Of a stretch of DNA of 64,000 bases, positions 26,228 through 35,772 are shown one piece after another. The notes beneath the pieces are model-generated. The model did no database searches. It was given only the letters and a program-made list of their open reading frames with translations, and was not told where the DNA came from. A program made the translations under genes and the position numbers. This DNA comes from Haloarcula argentinensis DSM 12282. GTDB lineage: Archaea; Halobacteriota; Halobacteria; Halobacteriales; Haloarculaceae. The stretch is from NCBI GenBank assembly GCA_000336895.1, contig AOLX01000014.1, forward strand, positions 570,905 to 634,904. The letters are read 5' to 3'. Each line of letters starts with the position of its first letter. Position 1 is the stretch's first letter.

Positions 26228-26677
26228 ATGTACGATCACATCCTCCTCGCCTCAGATGGGACAGAAGCCTCGACCAACGCCGAATCCCACGCGATTGCCC
26301 TCGCAGCGGAACACGGCGCGGCCCTCCATGCGCTGTATGTCGTCGACGAAGACGTCTACACGGCCTACAGCGGCGACGAGTACGTCGACGAATCGGAGGG
26401 ACCGGAGCACGGCCTCGAAGAGACGGGTCAGGAGACGCTGGCCCGGATAGAGGCCGATGCAGCGGCATCCGGCGTCGACGTGACGACGACCCTGAAACAC
26501 GGACGACCGGCTGAATCCATCATCGAGACTGCCGACGAGGCGGACGTCGACCTGCTCGTCCTCGGGACGAAGCGGCGGCCAGCGGAGTACCGGAGTCTCC
26601 TCGGCAGCATCACCGACAAGGTGCTTCGACTGACCGAGCGACCGGCGGTCGTGGTGAAAACCGAAGTCGAGGAGTAA
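26228..26677 (+). CDS. UspA-type universal stress protein
   Basis: A 149-residue single-domain Usp, ATG at 26228 with TTTAT 28-32 nt upstream (leaderless). It has the usual start YDHILLASDG and the late motif LGTKRRPAEYRSLLGSIT. The ATP-binding consensus is G-x2-G-x9-G-S/T. Here the first Gly is 113 and GS is 126-127, but the second Gly of the consensus is replaced by Arg, so nucleotide binding may be weakened. Cytoplasmic; role in stress is by family only. Confidence 0.92.
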   Translation: MYDHILLASDGTEASTNAESHAIALAAEHGAALHALYVVDEDVYTAYSGDEYVDESEGPEHGLEETGQETLARIEADAAASGVDVTTTLKHGRPAESIIETADEADVDLLVLGTKRRPAEYRSLLGSITDKVLRLTERPAVVVKTEVEE

Positions 26678-26825
26678 CTGTCCAGTCGGTCGAGTGCATC
26701 ACTGACTGGCGATACCTGTCGGTGGAACAGTGTCGCTGACGGATGGTAGCTGTCGGCGGTATCGACGTTCTTGACCGATGGCTTCGGAGTCAGAGAAAAA
26801 ACGCGACCGCAAGAAGTACCGCCGT

Positions 26826-27227
26826 TCAGTCCTCGCAGCAACCGCCGGCTTTCTGGCCGAAGTCGACGGCCAGTTCCTCGGAGACGATCTCGTTGAGTTC
26901 CTGCAGGCGCAGTTCGAGTTCGTTCTGGGCTTCCAGATAGTCACTCATTACCGGGATGTCGTGGAGTTCCTCCTGCTTCTGCTGGACTTTCCGGAGGTCC
27001 TCCTGAGAGGCGTTCCCGGTCTGGCGGGCGAGCATGAACTCCTCGCGAATCTGCTCGAACTCTTGGATGGCCGCCTGCGCCTCGTCGTGGTTCTCGACAG
27101 CGTCTTTCGTCTCCTTGAATCGCTGGTACACCGGTAGCTCGGCGATCGCTTCGCCGAACTCTGTAGCGAGCGCCTCGACGTGGTCACCGTCGATATCAGC
27201 GGCGGTATCGGTCTCGATGCTCATCAC
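26826..27227 (-). CDS. YlbF/YmcA-family protein
   Basis: A 133-residue helical protein (EFGEAIAELPVYQRFKETKDAVENHDEAQAAIQEFEQI... QEELHDIPVMSDYLEAQNELELRLQELNEIVSEEL) matching the Com_YlbF fold. It ends in GGCCED; the vicinal Cys pair is notable because bacterial YlbF/YmcA complexes carry an iron-sulfur cluster. Two in-frame ATGs are adjacent (27227 and 27224). In bacteria the family acts on RNA processing and development; the archaeal role is unknown. Confidence 0.85.
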   Translation of the reverse strand: MMSIETDTAADIDGDHVEALATEFGEAIAELPVYQRFKETKDAVENHDEAQAAIQEFEQIREEFMLARQTGNASQEDLRKVQQKQEELHDIPVMSDYLEAQNELELRLQELNEIVSEELAVDFGQKAGGCCED

Positions 27228-27460
27228 CGATTGGTATGAACTCGGGTGGTATAGACCTGCCGAAACCGTGTTGTTCTCTGCGGGATATCGGTCCCTGGCA
27301 GCGTTCCTGCCGTGTTGTCGCTCGCATCGGATTCTCGGGCCGGCAGTTGTTCAACGTTGAATCGGGAAGCCGTGTTTGTCGCAGTCGTTTCGGTCTGCAG
27401 GAGCGCCACTATACTGGTCGCTCTGTAGCTTCGCTCCTGGTGAGATTCGCTCAAACCAGT

Positions 27461-27497
27461 TATCAGCTGATATAATCAGTCGAAAACGGTATATTAG
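27461..27497 (+). promoter_or_regulatory. Palindrome and TATA-like box upstream of the soluble transducer
   Basis: TATCAGCTGATA (27461-27472) is a perfect 12-bp palindrome. It is followed by GGTATATTAG (27488-27497), centred about 25 nt before the ATG at 27518. The layout fits a leaderless promoter with an upstream operator. Confidence 0.45.
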
Positions 27498-27517
27498 TTT
27501 CTAAGATAGGTCTTACA

Positions 27518-28834
27518 ATGGCAAAAACTGCATCCGAAGACGGTCTGTTACCCGAGTCTGTCGACGACAGCGGGGAATTCTGGCTCCACACGTTCGAATC
27601 GCTTGTCGAGGATTTACCGGAAGCTGCGTTCGTGGTCGATGCGGACGGCGATATCACACACTGGAACGACACGGTTGGACAGATGCTCGGGCTCCCGGCG
27701 AGCGAGGCGGTCGGGATGAACGCATACGACGTGTTTGGCACAGAGGGGCAGGACGAAACGCTCGCTCAGGAAGTCATCAGAACGGGCGAGCCAGTCCGCG
27801 AAGACGAGTTCCGCTCGGCCGAGCGGCCCGACGGGACGATGGCACACGCGCGGGCGGTGGCTATCCCGCTAATGGGTCCCGGCGGGGACGCTATCGGTGC
27901 GCTAGAGCTACTGATCGATTTCAGTGATATCGTTGAACAGCGTGAGGCGCTCCAGAACCTCCAGTCACAGATGGCGACAGACGTCGAGTCAGCTGTCGGC
28001 GAAATCGGCGACTCCGCCGCGGCCGTTACCGAGCAGTCCGACGAAATCAAGGAGATGGCCGGCGAGCAATCCGACAACCTCGATGAGGTCCAGTCCGAAG
28101 TCTCCGGGTTCAGCGCGACCGTCGAGGAAATCGCCTCCAGCGCCGAGGAAGTGAGCAGTCAGAGCGGCGAGGCCAGGGAACTCGCCGAGGAATCCGTCGA
28201 GACGGCCGAGGAAACAATCGAACGCGTCGAGGATGCGACGGAGTCCGCCGAACAGGTCGCGTCGGACTCGACGGAGCTCCGCGGCCACATCGAGGAAATC
28301 GATGAGTTCGTCGAGGTCATCAACGACATCGCGGACCAGACGAACATGCTGGCGCTGAACGCCAACATCGAAGCCGCACGGAGCAACAGCGACAGTGACG
28401 GGTTTGCGGTCGTCGCCGACGAAATCAAAGAGCTGGCCGACGAGTCGAAACAGCACGCCGACGAGGTCGAGCGGATCGTCGGGGAGGTCCGCGAGATGGC
28501 CGACAGCACCGCCGAGAACGTCGAGGAGACGACGGGCGCGATTCAGCAGGCGCTCACTGACTTAGAGACGGTGCTCGACAACCAGCAGGCCATCGTCGAC
28601 GCGACCTCAGAGACGGAACAGGGTATCGGCGAAGTCGCGGCGGCGACGGACGACCAGGCTGCAAGCGCCGAAGAGATCGCTAGCATGATCGACGAAATCG
28701 CCCAGCGTGCTGCCGAGGTGTCCGAGTCCATCGACGAGCTGGCTGGCGCAAACGAGACCCAGCACCGGATGGCTCAGGACTTAGAAGAGAACGTCGAGCG
28801 GGTCGAGCGCCGACTCGCCGAGATTATGGAGTGA
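27518..28834 (+). CDS. Soluble PAS-domain halobacterial transducer (methyl-accepting type)
   Basis: A 438-residue protein with no membrane segment. A PAS domain (about 26-145; LVEDLPEAAFVVDADGDITHWNDTVGQMLGL) is joined to a methyl-accepting coiled coil (about 155-435). The CheA/CheW-binding tip is intact at 268-303 (DIADQTNMLALNANIEAARSN... GFAVVADEIKEL). It would report an internal signal, such as redox state or metabolite level, to CheA. No che genes are in the window. It serves as a useful contrast to the tipless protein at the window start. Confidence 0.95.
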   Translation: MAKTASEDGLLPESVDDSGEFWLHTFESLVEDLPEAAFVVDADGDITHWNDTVGQMLGLPASEAVGMNAYDVFGTEGQDETLAQEVIRTGEPVREDEFRSAERPDGTMAHARAVAIPLMGPGGDAIGALELLIDFSDIVEQREALQNLQSQMATDVESAVGEIGDSAAAVTEQSDEIKEMAGEQSDNLDEVQSEVSGFSATVEEIASSAEEVSSQSGEARELAEESVETAEETIERVEDATESAEQVASDSTELRGHIEEIDEFVEVINDIADQTNMLALNANIEAARSNSDSDGFAVVADEIKELADESKQHADEVERIVGEVREMADSTAENVEETTGAIQQALTDLETVLDNQQAIVDATSETEQGIGEVAAATDDQAASAEEIASMIDEIAQRAAEVSESIDELAGANETQHRMAQDLEENVERVERRLAEIME

Positions 28835-28888
28835 CTGTCGCTCACGGAAACACGGGGGTTATCACTCTCGAACGGATACAGGGGTGCA

Positions 28889-29935
28889 ATGAGTCAAGAG
28901 CGGACTGACGGCGACCTCCGGAACACCGGACTGTCGCTCAAGCACGACCGCGAGTGGGATTACGAACTCGACCGAATCATCGAAGCTGTCGAGGAGCGCG
29001 ACGCCGAGAAGGTGGGCCTGCAGTTCCCAGAGGGACTAAAGCGCCGCGGCCCGGCCGTGGCCGATGACCTCCGCGAGCACCTCCCCGACGACGTGACGGT
29101 GCTGCTCTCGGGCCAGCCCTGTTACGGTGCCTGCGACCTCGATACGTACATGATGCGCCGGACGGACGTGTTCGTCCACTTCGGCCACTCACCGATGAAG
29201 GAATCAGACAAGATCATCTACGTGCCGCTGTTCTCCAACGTCGACGTCTTCCCCATCATGGAGCAGGCCCGCGAGGAGCAACTGGCCGACCCCGAAGCGG
29301 ACCCCGACGTGGGGCTGGTGACGACGGCCCAGCACATGAACAAGTTCGACGAGATGCGCGAGTGGCTGGAAGAGCGCGGCTACAACGTGCACACACGGCG
29401 CGGCGACGAGCGGTTGACTCACGAGGGCCAGGTGCTCGGCTGTAACTACGCCAGCGCCGATGTTGACGCCGACCAGATGCTGTACGTCGGTGGCGGGAAG
29501 TTCCACCCGCTCGGGTTGGCGATGGAGCACCCCGACAAACACGTTGTCATCGCCGACCCCGTGAACAACGTCGTCACTGTCGCCGACACGGAGAAGTTCA
29601 TGAAACAGCGCTACGGCGCAGTCCACCGCGCGATGGACGCCGAGTCTTGGGGGGTCATCTTCTGTACCAAAATCGGACAAGGTCGCTGGGATCAGGCCCA
29701 AGAAATCGTCGAGAACAATGAGAACGCCTACCTCATCACTATGGATGAGGTGACGCCGGACCGGCTGACGAACTTCGGGATGGACGCCTACGTTAACACC
29801 GGCTGTCCGCGCATCACCACCGACGACGGCCCGCAGTTCAAGAAGCCGATGCTCACCCCCGGCGAGTACGAGATCGCCATCGGCGAGAAGCCGCTCGATT
29901 CGCTGGAGTTCGACACCTTCCACGGCACCTGGTAG
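28889..29935 (+). CDS. dph2: Diphthamide synthesis protein Dph2 (3-amino-3-carboxypropyl histidine synthase)
   Basis: A 348-residue archaeal Dph2, which transfers the 3-amino-3-carboxypropyl group of S-adenosylmethionine to the target His of elongation factor 2. The three cysteines that hold the 4Fe-4S cluster are visible as Cys78 (GQPCYGACDL), Cys185 (VLGCNYAS) and Cys306 (NTGCPRI). Length is normal for the family. Single gene with its own start 54 nt after the transducer. Confidence 0.95.
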   Translation: MSQERTDGDLRNTGLSLKHDREWDYELDRIIEAVEERDAEKVGLQFPEGLKRRGPAVADDLREHLPDDVTVLLSGQPCYGACDLDTYMMRRTDVFVHFGHSPMKESDKIIYVPLFSNVDVFPIMEQAREEQLADPEADPDVGLVTTAQHMNKFDEMREWLEERGYNVHTRRGDERLTHEGQVLGCNYASADVDADQMLYVGGGKFHPLGLAMEHPDKHVVIADPVNNVVTVADTEKFMKQRYGAVHRAMDAESWGVIFCTKIGQGRWDQAQEIVENNENAYLITMDEVTPDRLTNFGMDAYVNTGCPRITTDDGPQFKKPMLTPGEYEIAIGEKPLDSLEFDTFHGTW

Positions 29936-29995
29936 CGTTCTCACACCTGAGAACGGCGGGAGTACAGTCTTGTAGCCTGCCAGCGCACCACACGT

Positions 29996-31924
29996 ATGGC
30001 TTCTACGGAGGACACTGCTCTTTTCCGTGACGTGTTCCAGGCAAATCCGGACCCGATTATGATCCACGACGCCGACACCGGGACTGTCGTCAGAGCGAAC
30101 GAGGCAGCGGGCGCGTTGCTCGGGCGTCCGCCGGCAGATGTCGTCGGGATGCACGTCGGCGAGTTCAGCCCGCCGGGGTTTTCGACGGCAGACGCAAACG
30201 CTCTGATTACGGAGGCAGCCACATCGGGGTCGGCACAGGTCGAGTGGTCGACACAGGGTCCGGACGGTGAGAGCCGGCTGGTCGAAGTGTCGCTCGAACG
30301 CGCCGTCATCGACGACACAACCCGCGTTGTGGCGTTCATTCACGACGTGACCGAGATCCGCCGACAGGAGCGCAAACACACTGAACGGAGCAAGCAACTC
30401 CAGACGCTGATCGAGAACCTTCCGGTCGTCGTGTTCACGCTCAACCCTGACGGCGTCTTTACTTACTCGGCTGGGAAGGGACTGGACGAACTCGGGATCG
30501 AACCCGGCGAGTTCGAAGGGGCCTCTGTGTTCGAGGTCTATAGCCAGTATCCGGACATCATCACTGCCGTCGAGCGAGCGCTGGACGGGGAGGAGATCCG
30601 GGTGACCCAGGAGATCGACGGCCTCGTTTTCGAGACGTGGTATCGGCCGGTGTTCGACGACGGAGAGCTAACGCAGGTGGTCAGCGTCGCCCGCGACATC
30701 ACTGACCTCAAACAGCGCGAAGCACGCATCGAAACACTCAGCGAGGCGACGAACGAACTGCTGTACACTCGCACGGAGCGTGCGGTCGCGGACACGGTGA
30801 CGCAGATCGCACAGCGCATCATCGACCAGCCGCTGGCGGCGATGTGGTCCTACGACAGCGACGACGACACCCTCTATCCGATCGGTGCAACAAGCGAGGC
30901 GGCAGACTTCGCGGCGGTTGAGACGGCATCTGACCTCCCACCGATGGGTCCCGAAAGCGACGAAAACCGCCTGTTCCACGATGGCAGTCCGACCGTCGTC
31001 GAGGACTACCAGACGCTATCGAACCCATCAGTCCCTCAGACACCGCTGCGGACGGTGCTGTTTCTCCCCCTCGAGGACTACGGGATGCTGTGTATCGGCT
31101 CGCCGACTGTCGAATCCTTCGACAGCCACGACCGGTTCTTGCTCGAGATTCTTGCGAGTACCGGGGCCGCTGCGCTGGACCGGGTCGAACGGGAGACCCG
31201 GCTCAAATCCAAGCAGACGGAACTCGAACGATCAAACGAGGCACTTCAGCAGTTCGCCTACATCGCGTCGCATGACCTGCAGGAGCCCCTCCGAATGGTG
31301 TCGAGTTACGTCGACCTGCTGGACAGCGAATACGGTGACGACCTCGACGAGGAGGCGGCCGAGTACATGGCCTTCGCCGTCGACGGGGCTCGTCGAATGC
31401 AGGAGATGGTCAACGCCTTGCTCCGGTACTCGCGGGTCGAGACAAACTCGGGTGACTTCGAGGAAACAGACCCGGAGGCGGTGCTCGACCGGACGGGAGA
31501 CGCCTTGCAGATGCGAATAGAGGAGGTGGACGCGACCATCACAGCGGAGTCACTGCCACCCGTCGAAGCCGATCCGAACCAGGTCGGGCAAGTGTTCCAG
31601 AATCTGCTGGAAAACGCCATCGAGTACGCCGTGGAAGCCGATATCGAACCCCGCGTCGAGGTCAGCGCCGAAGAAGACGACGACATGGTGACGTTCACCG
31701 TCTCGGACAACGGACCCGGGATTCCGGCGGCGGACCACGAGGAGGTGTTCGACATCTTCCACCGCGCCGGGGCCCACGACACGGAGGGAACCGGCATCGG
31801 GCTGGCCGTCTGCCAGCGAATCGTCCTGCGCCACGACGGGCGTATCTGGGTCGAACCGTCGGACGATGGCGCGACATTCAAATTTACGCTGCCCGCGGTG
31901 ACGGAGGTGAGTGGCGATGACTGA
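29996..31924 (+). CDS. Multi-domain sensor histidine kinase (PAS-PAS-GAF-HisKA-HATPase)
   Basis: A 642-residue soluble kinase. PAS domains lie at about 8-120 ([30 protein letters not shown]) and 130-240, a GAF-like domain at about 245-410, HisKA with phospho-accepting His426 ([14 protein letters not shown]), and the ATPase domain at about 525-640 with N box [10 protein letters not shown]1 DNGPGIP and G2 GTGIGLAVC. There is no membrane segment, so it senses inside the cell. Its end overlaps the response-regulator gene, so it probably phosphorylates that protein. Confidence 0.95.
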   Translation: MASTEDTALFRDVFQANPDPIMIHDADTGTVVRANEAAGALLGRPPADVVGMHVGEFSPPGFSTADANALITEAATSGSAQVEWSTQGPDGESRLVEVSLERAVIDDTTRVVAFIHDVTEIRRQERKHTERSKQLQTLIENLPVVVFTLNPDGVFTYSAGKGLDELGIEPGEFEGASVFEVYSQYPDIITAVERALDGEEIRVTQEIDGLVFETWYRPVFDDGELTQVVSVARDITDLKQREARIETLSEATNELLYTRTERAVADTVTQIAQRIIDQPLAAMWSYDSDDDTLYPIGATSEAADFAAVETASDLPPMGPESDENRLFHDGSPTVVEDYQTLSNPSVPQTPLRTVLFLPLEDYGMLCIGSPTVESFDSHDRFLLEILASTGAAALDRVERETRLKSKQTELERSNEALQQFAYIASHDLQEPLRMVSSYVDLLDSEYGDDLDEEAAEYMAFAVDGARRMQEMVNALLRYSRVETNSGDFEETDPEAVLDRTGDALQMRIEEVDATITAESLPPVEADPNQVGQVFQNLLENAIEYAVEADIEPRVEVSAEEDDDMVTFTVSDNGPGIPAADHEEVFDIFHRAGAHDTEGTGIGLAVCQRIVLRHDGRIWVEPSDDGATFKFTLPAVTEVSGDD

Positions 31925-32363
31925 GTCCGCCGAAGGTCGGCCAGTGGAGATTCTGCTGGCGGAGGACAATCCCGGCGATGTCAAGCTGACCGAGAAAGCG
32001 CTGGAGAAGGGGAAGGTGCTGAACAATCTGCACGTGGTCAACGACGGTGTCGAGGCACTGGCGTTCCTCCAGCAGCAAGGTGAGTACAGTGACGCACCGC
32101 GGCCAGATCTGTTGTTGCTCGATCTTAATATGCCACGTAAAGGCGGACAGGAGGTCCTCGAAGAGATGAAAGACGACGAGTCGCTCCGGCGGATTCCGGT
32201 CGTCGTGCTGACCAGTTCCGAGGCGGAAGAGGACATCATCGAATCGTACGACCTCCACGCGAATGCCTACCTGACGAAACCCGTGGACTTCGACGGCTTC
32301 GTCGACATCGTCAGTAGCGTCGAAGATTTCTTCCTCACGGTCGTCAAGCGGCCGCCGAAATAA
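31917..32363 (+). CDS. Single-domain response regulator (Rcp1-like receiver)
   Basis: A 148-residue receiver without an output domain. Acidic pocket [10 protein letters not shown], phospho-acceptor Asp69 (LLLLDLNMP) and Lys in AYLTKPVD are present. The ATG at 31917 was chosen because GGAGGTGA ends 6 nt before it; it overlaps the kinase stop by 8 nt. NPGD and the long alpha4 insertion ([14 protein letters not shown]) are typical of the Rcp1 subgroup paired with phytochrome-like or multi-PAS kinases. It likely relays phosphate to another partner. Confidence 0.94.
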   Translation: MTESAEGRPVEILLAEDNPGDVKLTEKALEKGKVLNNLHVVNDGVEALAFLQQQGEYSDAPRPDLLLLDLNMPRKGGQEVLEEMKDDESLRRIPVVVLTSSEAEEDIIESYDLHANAYLTKPVDFDGFVDIVSSVEDFFLTVVKRPPK

Positions 32364-32365
32364 CG

Positions 32366-33439
32366 ATGACTGAGTCGGTACATCTCGACGTGCTCCTCGT
32401 TGAGGACAACCCGGGCGATGCCCGCCTTGTCGAGCATCACCTGAACTCGCCGGCGGTGGCGCACTTCGTCGATGACGTGACGATTTCCCACGTCGAGTCG
32501 CTAGCGCCGGTTGACGAACAGTCGGGGGCAGCCTACGACGTGGTACTGCTCGACCTCGGACTCCCCGAGTCGACAGGGCTCACAACACTCGATCGGGCGA
32601 CCGAGATGATAGATGAGGTGCCGATCATCGTCCTCACAGGCATGGAGGACCGGGAGATGGCCATCGAAGCGATCAACCGAGGCGCACAGGACTACCTGCC
32701 GAAAGCGGATCTGGACGGCGACCGGCTCGTGAGAGCACTCCGGTATGCAGTCGTCAGGAGCCGTCAGCAGCGTGCCATTCAGCGCCAGACCGACCAGATG
32801 GACTTCTTCAACAGTATTCTACAACACGACATCCTCAATGGGATGAACGTCATCCGGGCGCGGGGCGAACTCCTCGAAGAGACACTCGACAGCGAGGAAC
32901 GCGAGTACGCGTCGACAATCGTCCAGTGGAGTGACGACCTTATCGAACTCACCGAAAAGGTCCGGTCAGTGCTTGAGACGGTCACCGAAGAGGACGGACG
33001 GGACCACGAACACCGGGAGATACAGGCCGTCCTCGACAATGCGGCGGACCGCGCCCGGTCGGTCAGCGACGACTGTACCGTCACAATCGAGCCACAGGCG
33101 GTCACTGTTGTCGCTGACGAGTTACTCGATGACGTGTTCGGGAACCTCTTTCTCAACGCGGTCGAACACGGTGGCAACGACGTGACTATCGACGTGACGA
33201 CGACGGTTGCGGACGGCACCGTGACTGTCTGTCTTGCGGACGACGGGGAGGGTATACCGAGCAGCGACGCTCGCCGCATCTTCGAGCGTGGTGAGAAGGG
33301 GTCTGAGTCCGGCGGGACTGGCTTCGGCCTCTACTTCGTGGACACGATGGTCCGGAGCTATGGCGGCGACGTCTGGGTCGAGGACAGCGACCACGGCGGC
33401 GCGGCGTTCTATGTTGAACTCCCACACGCAACTCTGTAG
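32366..33439 (+). CDS. Receiver-histidine kinase hybrid
   Basis: A 357-residue protein with the receiver at the N-terminus (about 8-125, Asp63 in VVLLDLGLPEST), then a helical dimerisation region with His154 (ILQHDILNGM) and an ATPase domain (about 240-355; NLFLNAVEHGG, DDGEGIP, GTGFGLYFV). It starts 2 nt after the response-regulator stop, so the three genes form a phospho-signalling operon. The kinase half is closely similar to that of the next gene. No DNA-binding output is present. Confidence 0.94.
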   Translation: MTESVHLDVLLVEDNPGDARLVEHHLNSPAVAHFVDDVTISHVESLAPVDEQSGAAYDVVLLDLGLPESTGLTTLDRATEMIDEVPIIVLTGMEDREMAIEAINRGAQDYLPKADLDGDRLVRALRYAVVRSRQQRAIQRQTDQMDFFNSILQHDILNGMNVIRARGELLEETLDSEEREYASTIVQWSDDLIELTEKVRSVLETVTEEDGRDHEHREIQAVLDNAADRARSVSDDCTVTIEPQAVTVVADELLDDVFGNLFLNAVEHGGNDVTIDVTTTVADGTVTVCLADDGEGIPSSDARRIFERGEKGSESGGTGFGLYFVDTMVRSYGGDVWVEDSDHGGAAFYVELPHATL

Positions 33440-33535
33440 GGGGAGTCGACTGTCACACTGTCGTCGATCACCCGCATTTCAGCTTCTGAGAAACGGGTCC
33501 GAATCTTCAATTCCGGGGAGTCCGTGTCACCTGCT

Positions 33536-35095
33536 ATGGATGATCCGCTGGATGGTGCCGATGGTAGCGATTCGGGTAAACGGGATCGCTACCTCGCGGC
33601 CATGCAGGACCTCACTGCGGCGATGGCGGCCAGCGGAACTACCTTTCAGGAGCGTGTAGAACCGGTCTTGGCTGTCGGGCGAGAGCATCTGGGGTTCCCG
33701 AACGGCCACATCACGGTCGTCTCCGGGGACGAACACAAAGTCGTCGCCAGCAGTGGTCTGGCATCAACGATTGCAGCGGGCGTCGAACGCCCACTCTCCA
33801 AAACATACTGTAAGCACACCCTCAACGACTCCGGGATTCACATCATCACTAACGCGAGCGAATCGATGGCGGCCGACCCTGCATACAAGGAGGCCGGACT
33901 GGAGGCGTACGTCGGCACGACGCTTCGGGCGAACGGGTCAGAGTACGGGACGCTGTGTTTCGTCAACGATGACGAGGCGATTTCGGAGTTCTCGGACTGG
34001 CAGCAGACGCTGCTCAAGCATCTGACGCAGTGGGTCGAAGCGGAGATTGAACGCGAGCTAGCTGTCGATTCACAAGAGGAGAGCCAGCGGCTGCTGGAAG
34101 CGACGTTCAACTCACCGGAGACGTTCATCGGTATCCTCGACGCCGACGGGAACCTCGTCAGAGCGAACGAGACCGCACTCGGGTTCATCGACGCTGACGA
34201 CGACGCCATCTTCGGAGAGCCGTTCTGGGAAACACCCTGGTGGAACCACAACGAGAGCGTAGCGTGCCGTTGCCAAGACGCTGTCGAGCGGGCGAGTGAG
34301 GGTGAGATGGTCAGGTTCGAAGCCGAGCACGTCGGCGCAGACGGCCAGCGCATCTCGACCTCCGTCGTGGCCCGACCGGTCGCGGTCGACGGCACCGTGG
34401 AGAAAATAATCGTCGAGGGAACAGATATTACCGACCTCAAGCGCCGCGAAGAGCAGATGGAGTTTTTCAATAGCATTCTCAGACACGACATCCTCAACGG
34501 GATGACCGTCATCGAAGCGCGCGCAGAGACGCTTGCAGATACGCTCGACGGGACACAGGCGAACTACGCCGAGACGATTCTGGATTGGAGTCAGGACATC
34601 GTCGACCTCACACAGAAGGTCCGGAGCGTCCTCAATACGATGTCGGATGACGGGTTGACAGAGGCAGAGACAATCGCCTTAGGACCGGTCATCGAAGGGG
34701 CAACAAAAAAAGCGGCCTCGATGGACGAGGACTGCACGCTCAGGACAGATATCCACGACGATATCGAGGTCGTGGCTGACGACCTTCTCGACGATGTCGT
34801 CGGAAACATCTTGACGAACGCCGTCGAGCACGGTGGCCCAGGTACCACAATCGAGGTCACGACGGAACGTGTCGGGCCGATGATTCACCTTCATATCGCT
34901 GACGACGGGCACGGAATACCGCCCGCAGAGCGTGAGACAATCTTCGAGAAGGGGGAGCGTGGAACCGAATCGACAGGGACCGGGTTCGGACTCTATTTCG
35001 TCTCGGTGATGGTTGACAGCTACGGTGGCAACATCTGGGTCGAAGAGAGCGACCTCGGCGGCAGCGAGTTCGTCGTTGCGCTCCCGATAGAATAA
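33536..35095 (+). CDS. GAF-PAS sensor histidine kinase
   Basis: A 519-residue soluble kinase. A GAF domain (about 20-180; FLGFPNGHITVVSGDE-type region, KTYCKHTLNDSGIHIITNA) precedes a PAS domain (about 185-305; LLEATFNSPETFIGILDADGNLVRANETALGF). His317 (ILRHDILNGM) and an ATPase domain (NILTNAVEHGG, DDGHGIPP, GTGFGLYFV) follow. The start is uncertain; a GTG 12 nt upstream is also possible, with GGGGAG just before it. The kinase half is a paralogue of that in the preceding gene, fused to a different sensor. Confidence 0.93.
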   Translation: MDDPLDGADGSDSGKRDRYLAAMQDLTAAMAASGTTFQERVEPVLAVGREHLGFPNGHITVVSGDEHKVVASSGLASTIAAGVERPLSKTYCKHTLNDSGIHIITNASESMAADPAYKEAGLEAYVGTTLRANGSEYGTLCFVNDDEAISEFSDWQQTLLKHLTQWVEAEIERELAVDSQEESQRLLEATFNSPETFIGILDADGNLVRANETALGFIDADDDAIFGEPFWETPWWNHNESVACRCQDAVERASEGEMVRFEAEHVGADGQRISTSVVARPVAVDGTVEKIIVEGTDITDLKRREEQMEFFNSILRHDILNGMTVIEARAETLADTLDGTQANYAETILDWSQDIVDLTQKVRSVLNTMSDDGLTEAETIALGPVIEGATKKAASMDEDCTLRTDIHDDIEVVADDLLDDVVGNILTNAVEHGGPGTTIEVTTERVGPMIHLHIADDGHGIPPAERETIFEKGERGTESTGTGFGLYFVSVMVDSYGGNIWVEESDLGGSEFVVALPIE

Positions 35096-35145
35096 CTACT
35101 GAGCATTTCCAAACGTTTTTGAATGAATCGGGCGTATCTCGGGTA

Positions 35146-35772
35146 ATGCCGACAAAGAGTGCGCTCGCCCAGCAACTCGCCGTTGTCGCCGGGTTCGACA
35201 ACCCACGGGCCAGTCTCGAACAGTACCGGACACCGCCGGATCTGGCCGCCCATCTGGTCCATACGGCTGACCTCCAGGACGATATTCAGGGACAGACGGT
35301 CGTCGACCTGGGCTGTGGAACCGGGATGCTGGCGCTGGGTGCAGCGCTGCGGTCGCCGGCTCGGGTGGTCGGGCTAGACATCGACCCCGCACCGCTGTCG
35401 ACGGCGCGTGAAAACGAGCGGAAGGTCGGGTCGACGACGCCAGTGTCGTGGATTCGAGCAGATGCCACCACAGCCCCGCTGTGTCCGCCCGCCGAAGAAA
35501 CCACCGTCGTCATGAACCCGCCCTTTGGCGCACAGTCGGACAACGAACACGCCGACCGACGGTTCCTCGAAACTGCCGCGTCCATCGCGGGCGTCTCGTA
35601 CTCGATTCACAACGAGGGAAGCCAATCGTTCGTCGAATCCTTCGCCGGGGACAACGGCGGCGAAGTGACCCACGCCTTCGAAACGGAGTTCGACCTGCCG
35701 CGACAGTTCGACTTCCACAAATCGGATCGACAGGCGATTACGGCGGAAGTGTACCGCATCGACTGGACCTAG
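35146..35772 (+). CDS. METTL5-like SAM-dependent methyltransferase
   Basis: A 208-residue class I methylase. The SAM motif is DLGCGTG (54-60), the acidic residue that binds ribose is in VVGLDID, and the catalytic NPPF lies at 124-127, a motif of N6-adenine or glutamine methylases. The N-terminal LEQYRTPPDLAAHLV is typical of archaeal METTL5 relatives, which are thought to methylate rRNA; the target here is not shown. ATG 35146 starts at the domain edge. Its stop overlaps the convergent rhomboid gene by 4 bp. Confidence 0.9.
   Translation: MPTKSALAQQLAVVAGFDNPRASLEQYRTPPDLAAHLVHTADLQDDIQGQTVVDLGCGTGMLALGAALRSPARVVGLDIDPAPLSTARENERKVGSTTPVSWIRADATTAPLCPPAEETTVVMNPPFGAQSDNEHADRRFLETAASIAGVSYSIHNEGSQSFVESFAGDNGGEVTHAFETEFDLPRQFDFHKSDRQAITAEVYRIDWT

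Noticed and set aside
26778..27137. 119-codon plus-strand frame beginning MASESEKKRDRKK
   Set aside because: Mostly antisense to the YlbF-like gene; the hydrophobic tail is a by-product of the Glu-rich strand on the other side.
27224..27454. 76-codon minus-strand frame upstream of the YlbF-like gene
   Set aside because: Ser/Thr/Arg-rich, not acidic, and it occupies the likely promoter of the YlbF-like gene.
29204..30397. Minus-strand frame of 397 codons over dph2 and the kinase start
   Set aside because: It spans two clear plus-strand genes and the gap between them, and lacks any recognisable domain.
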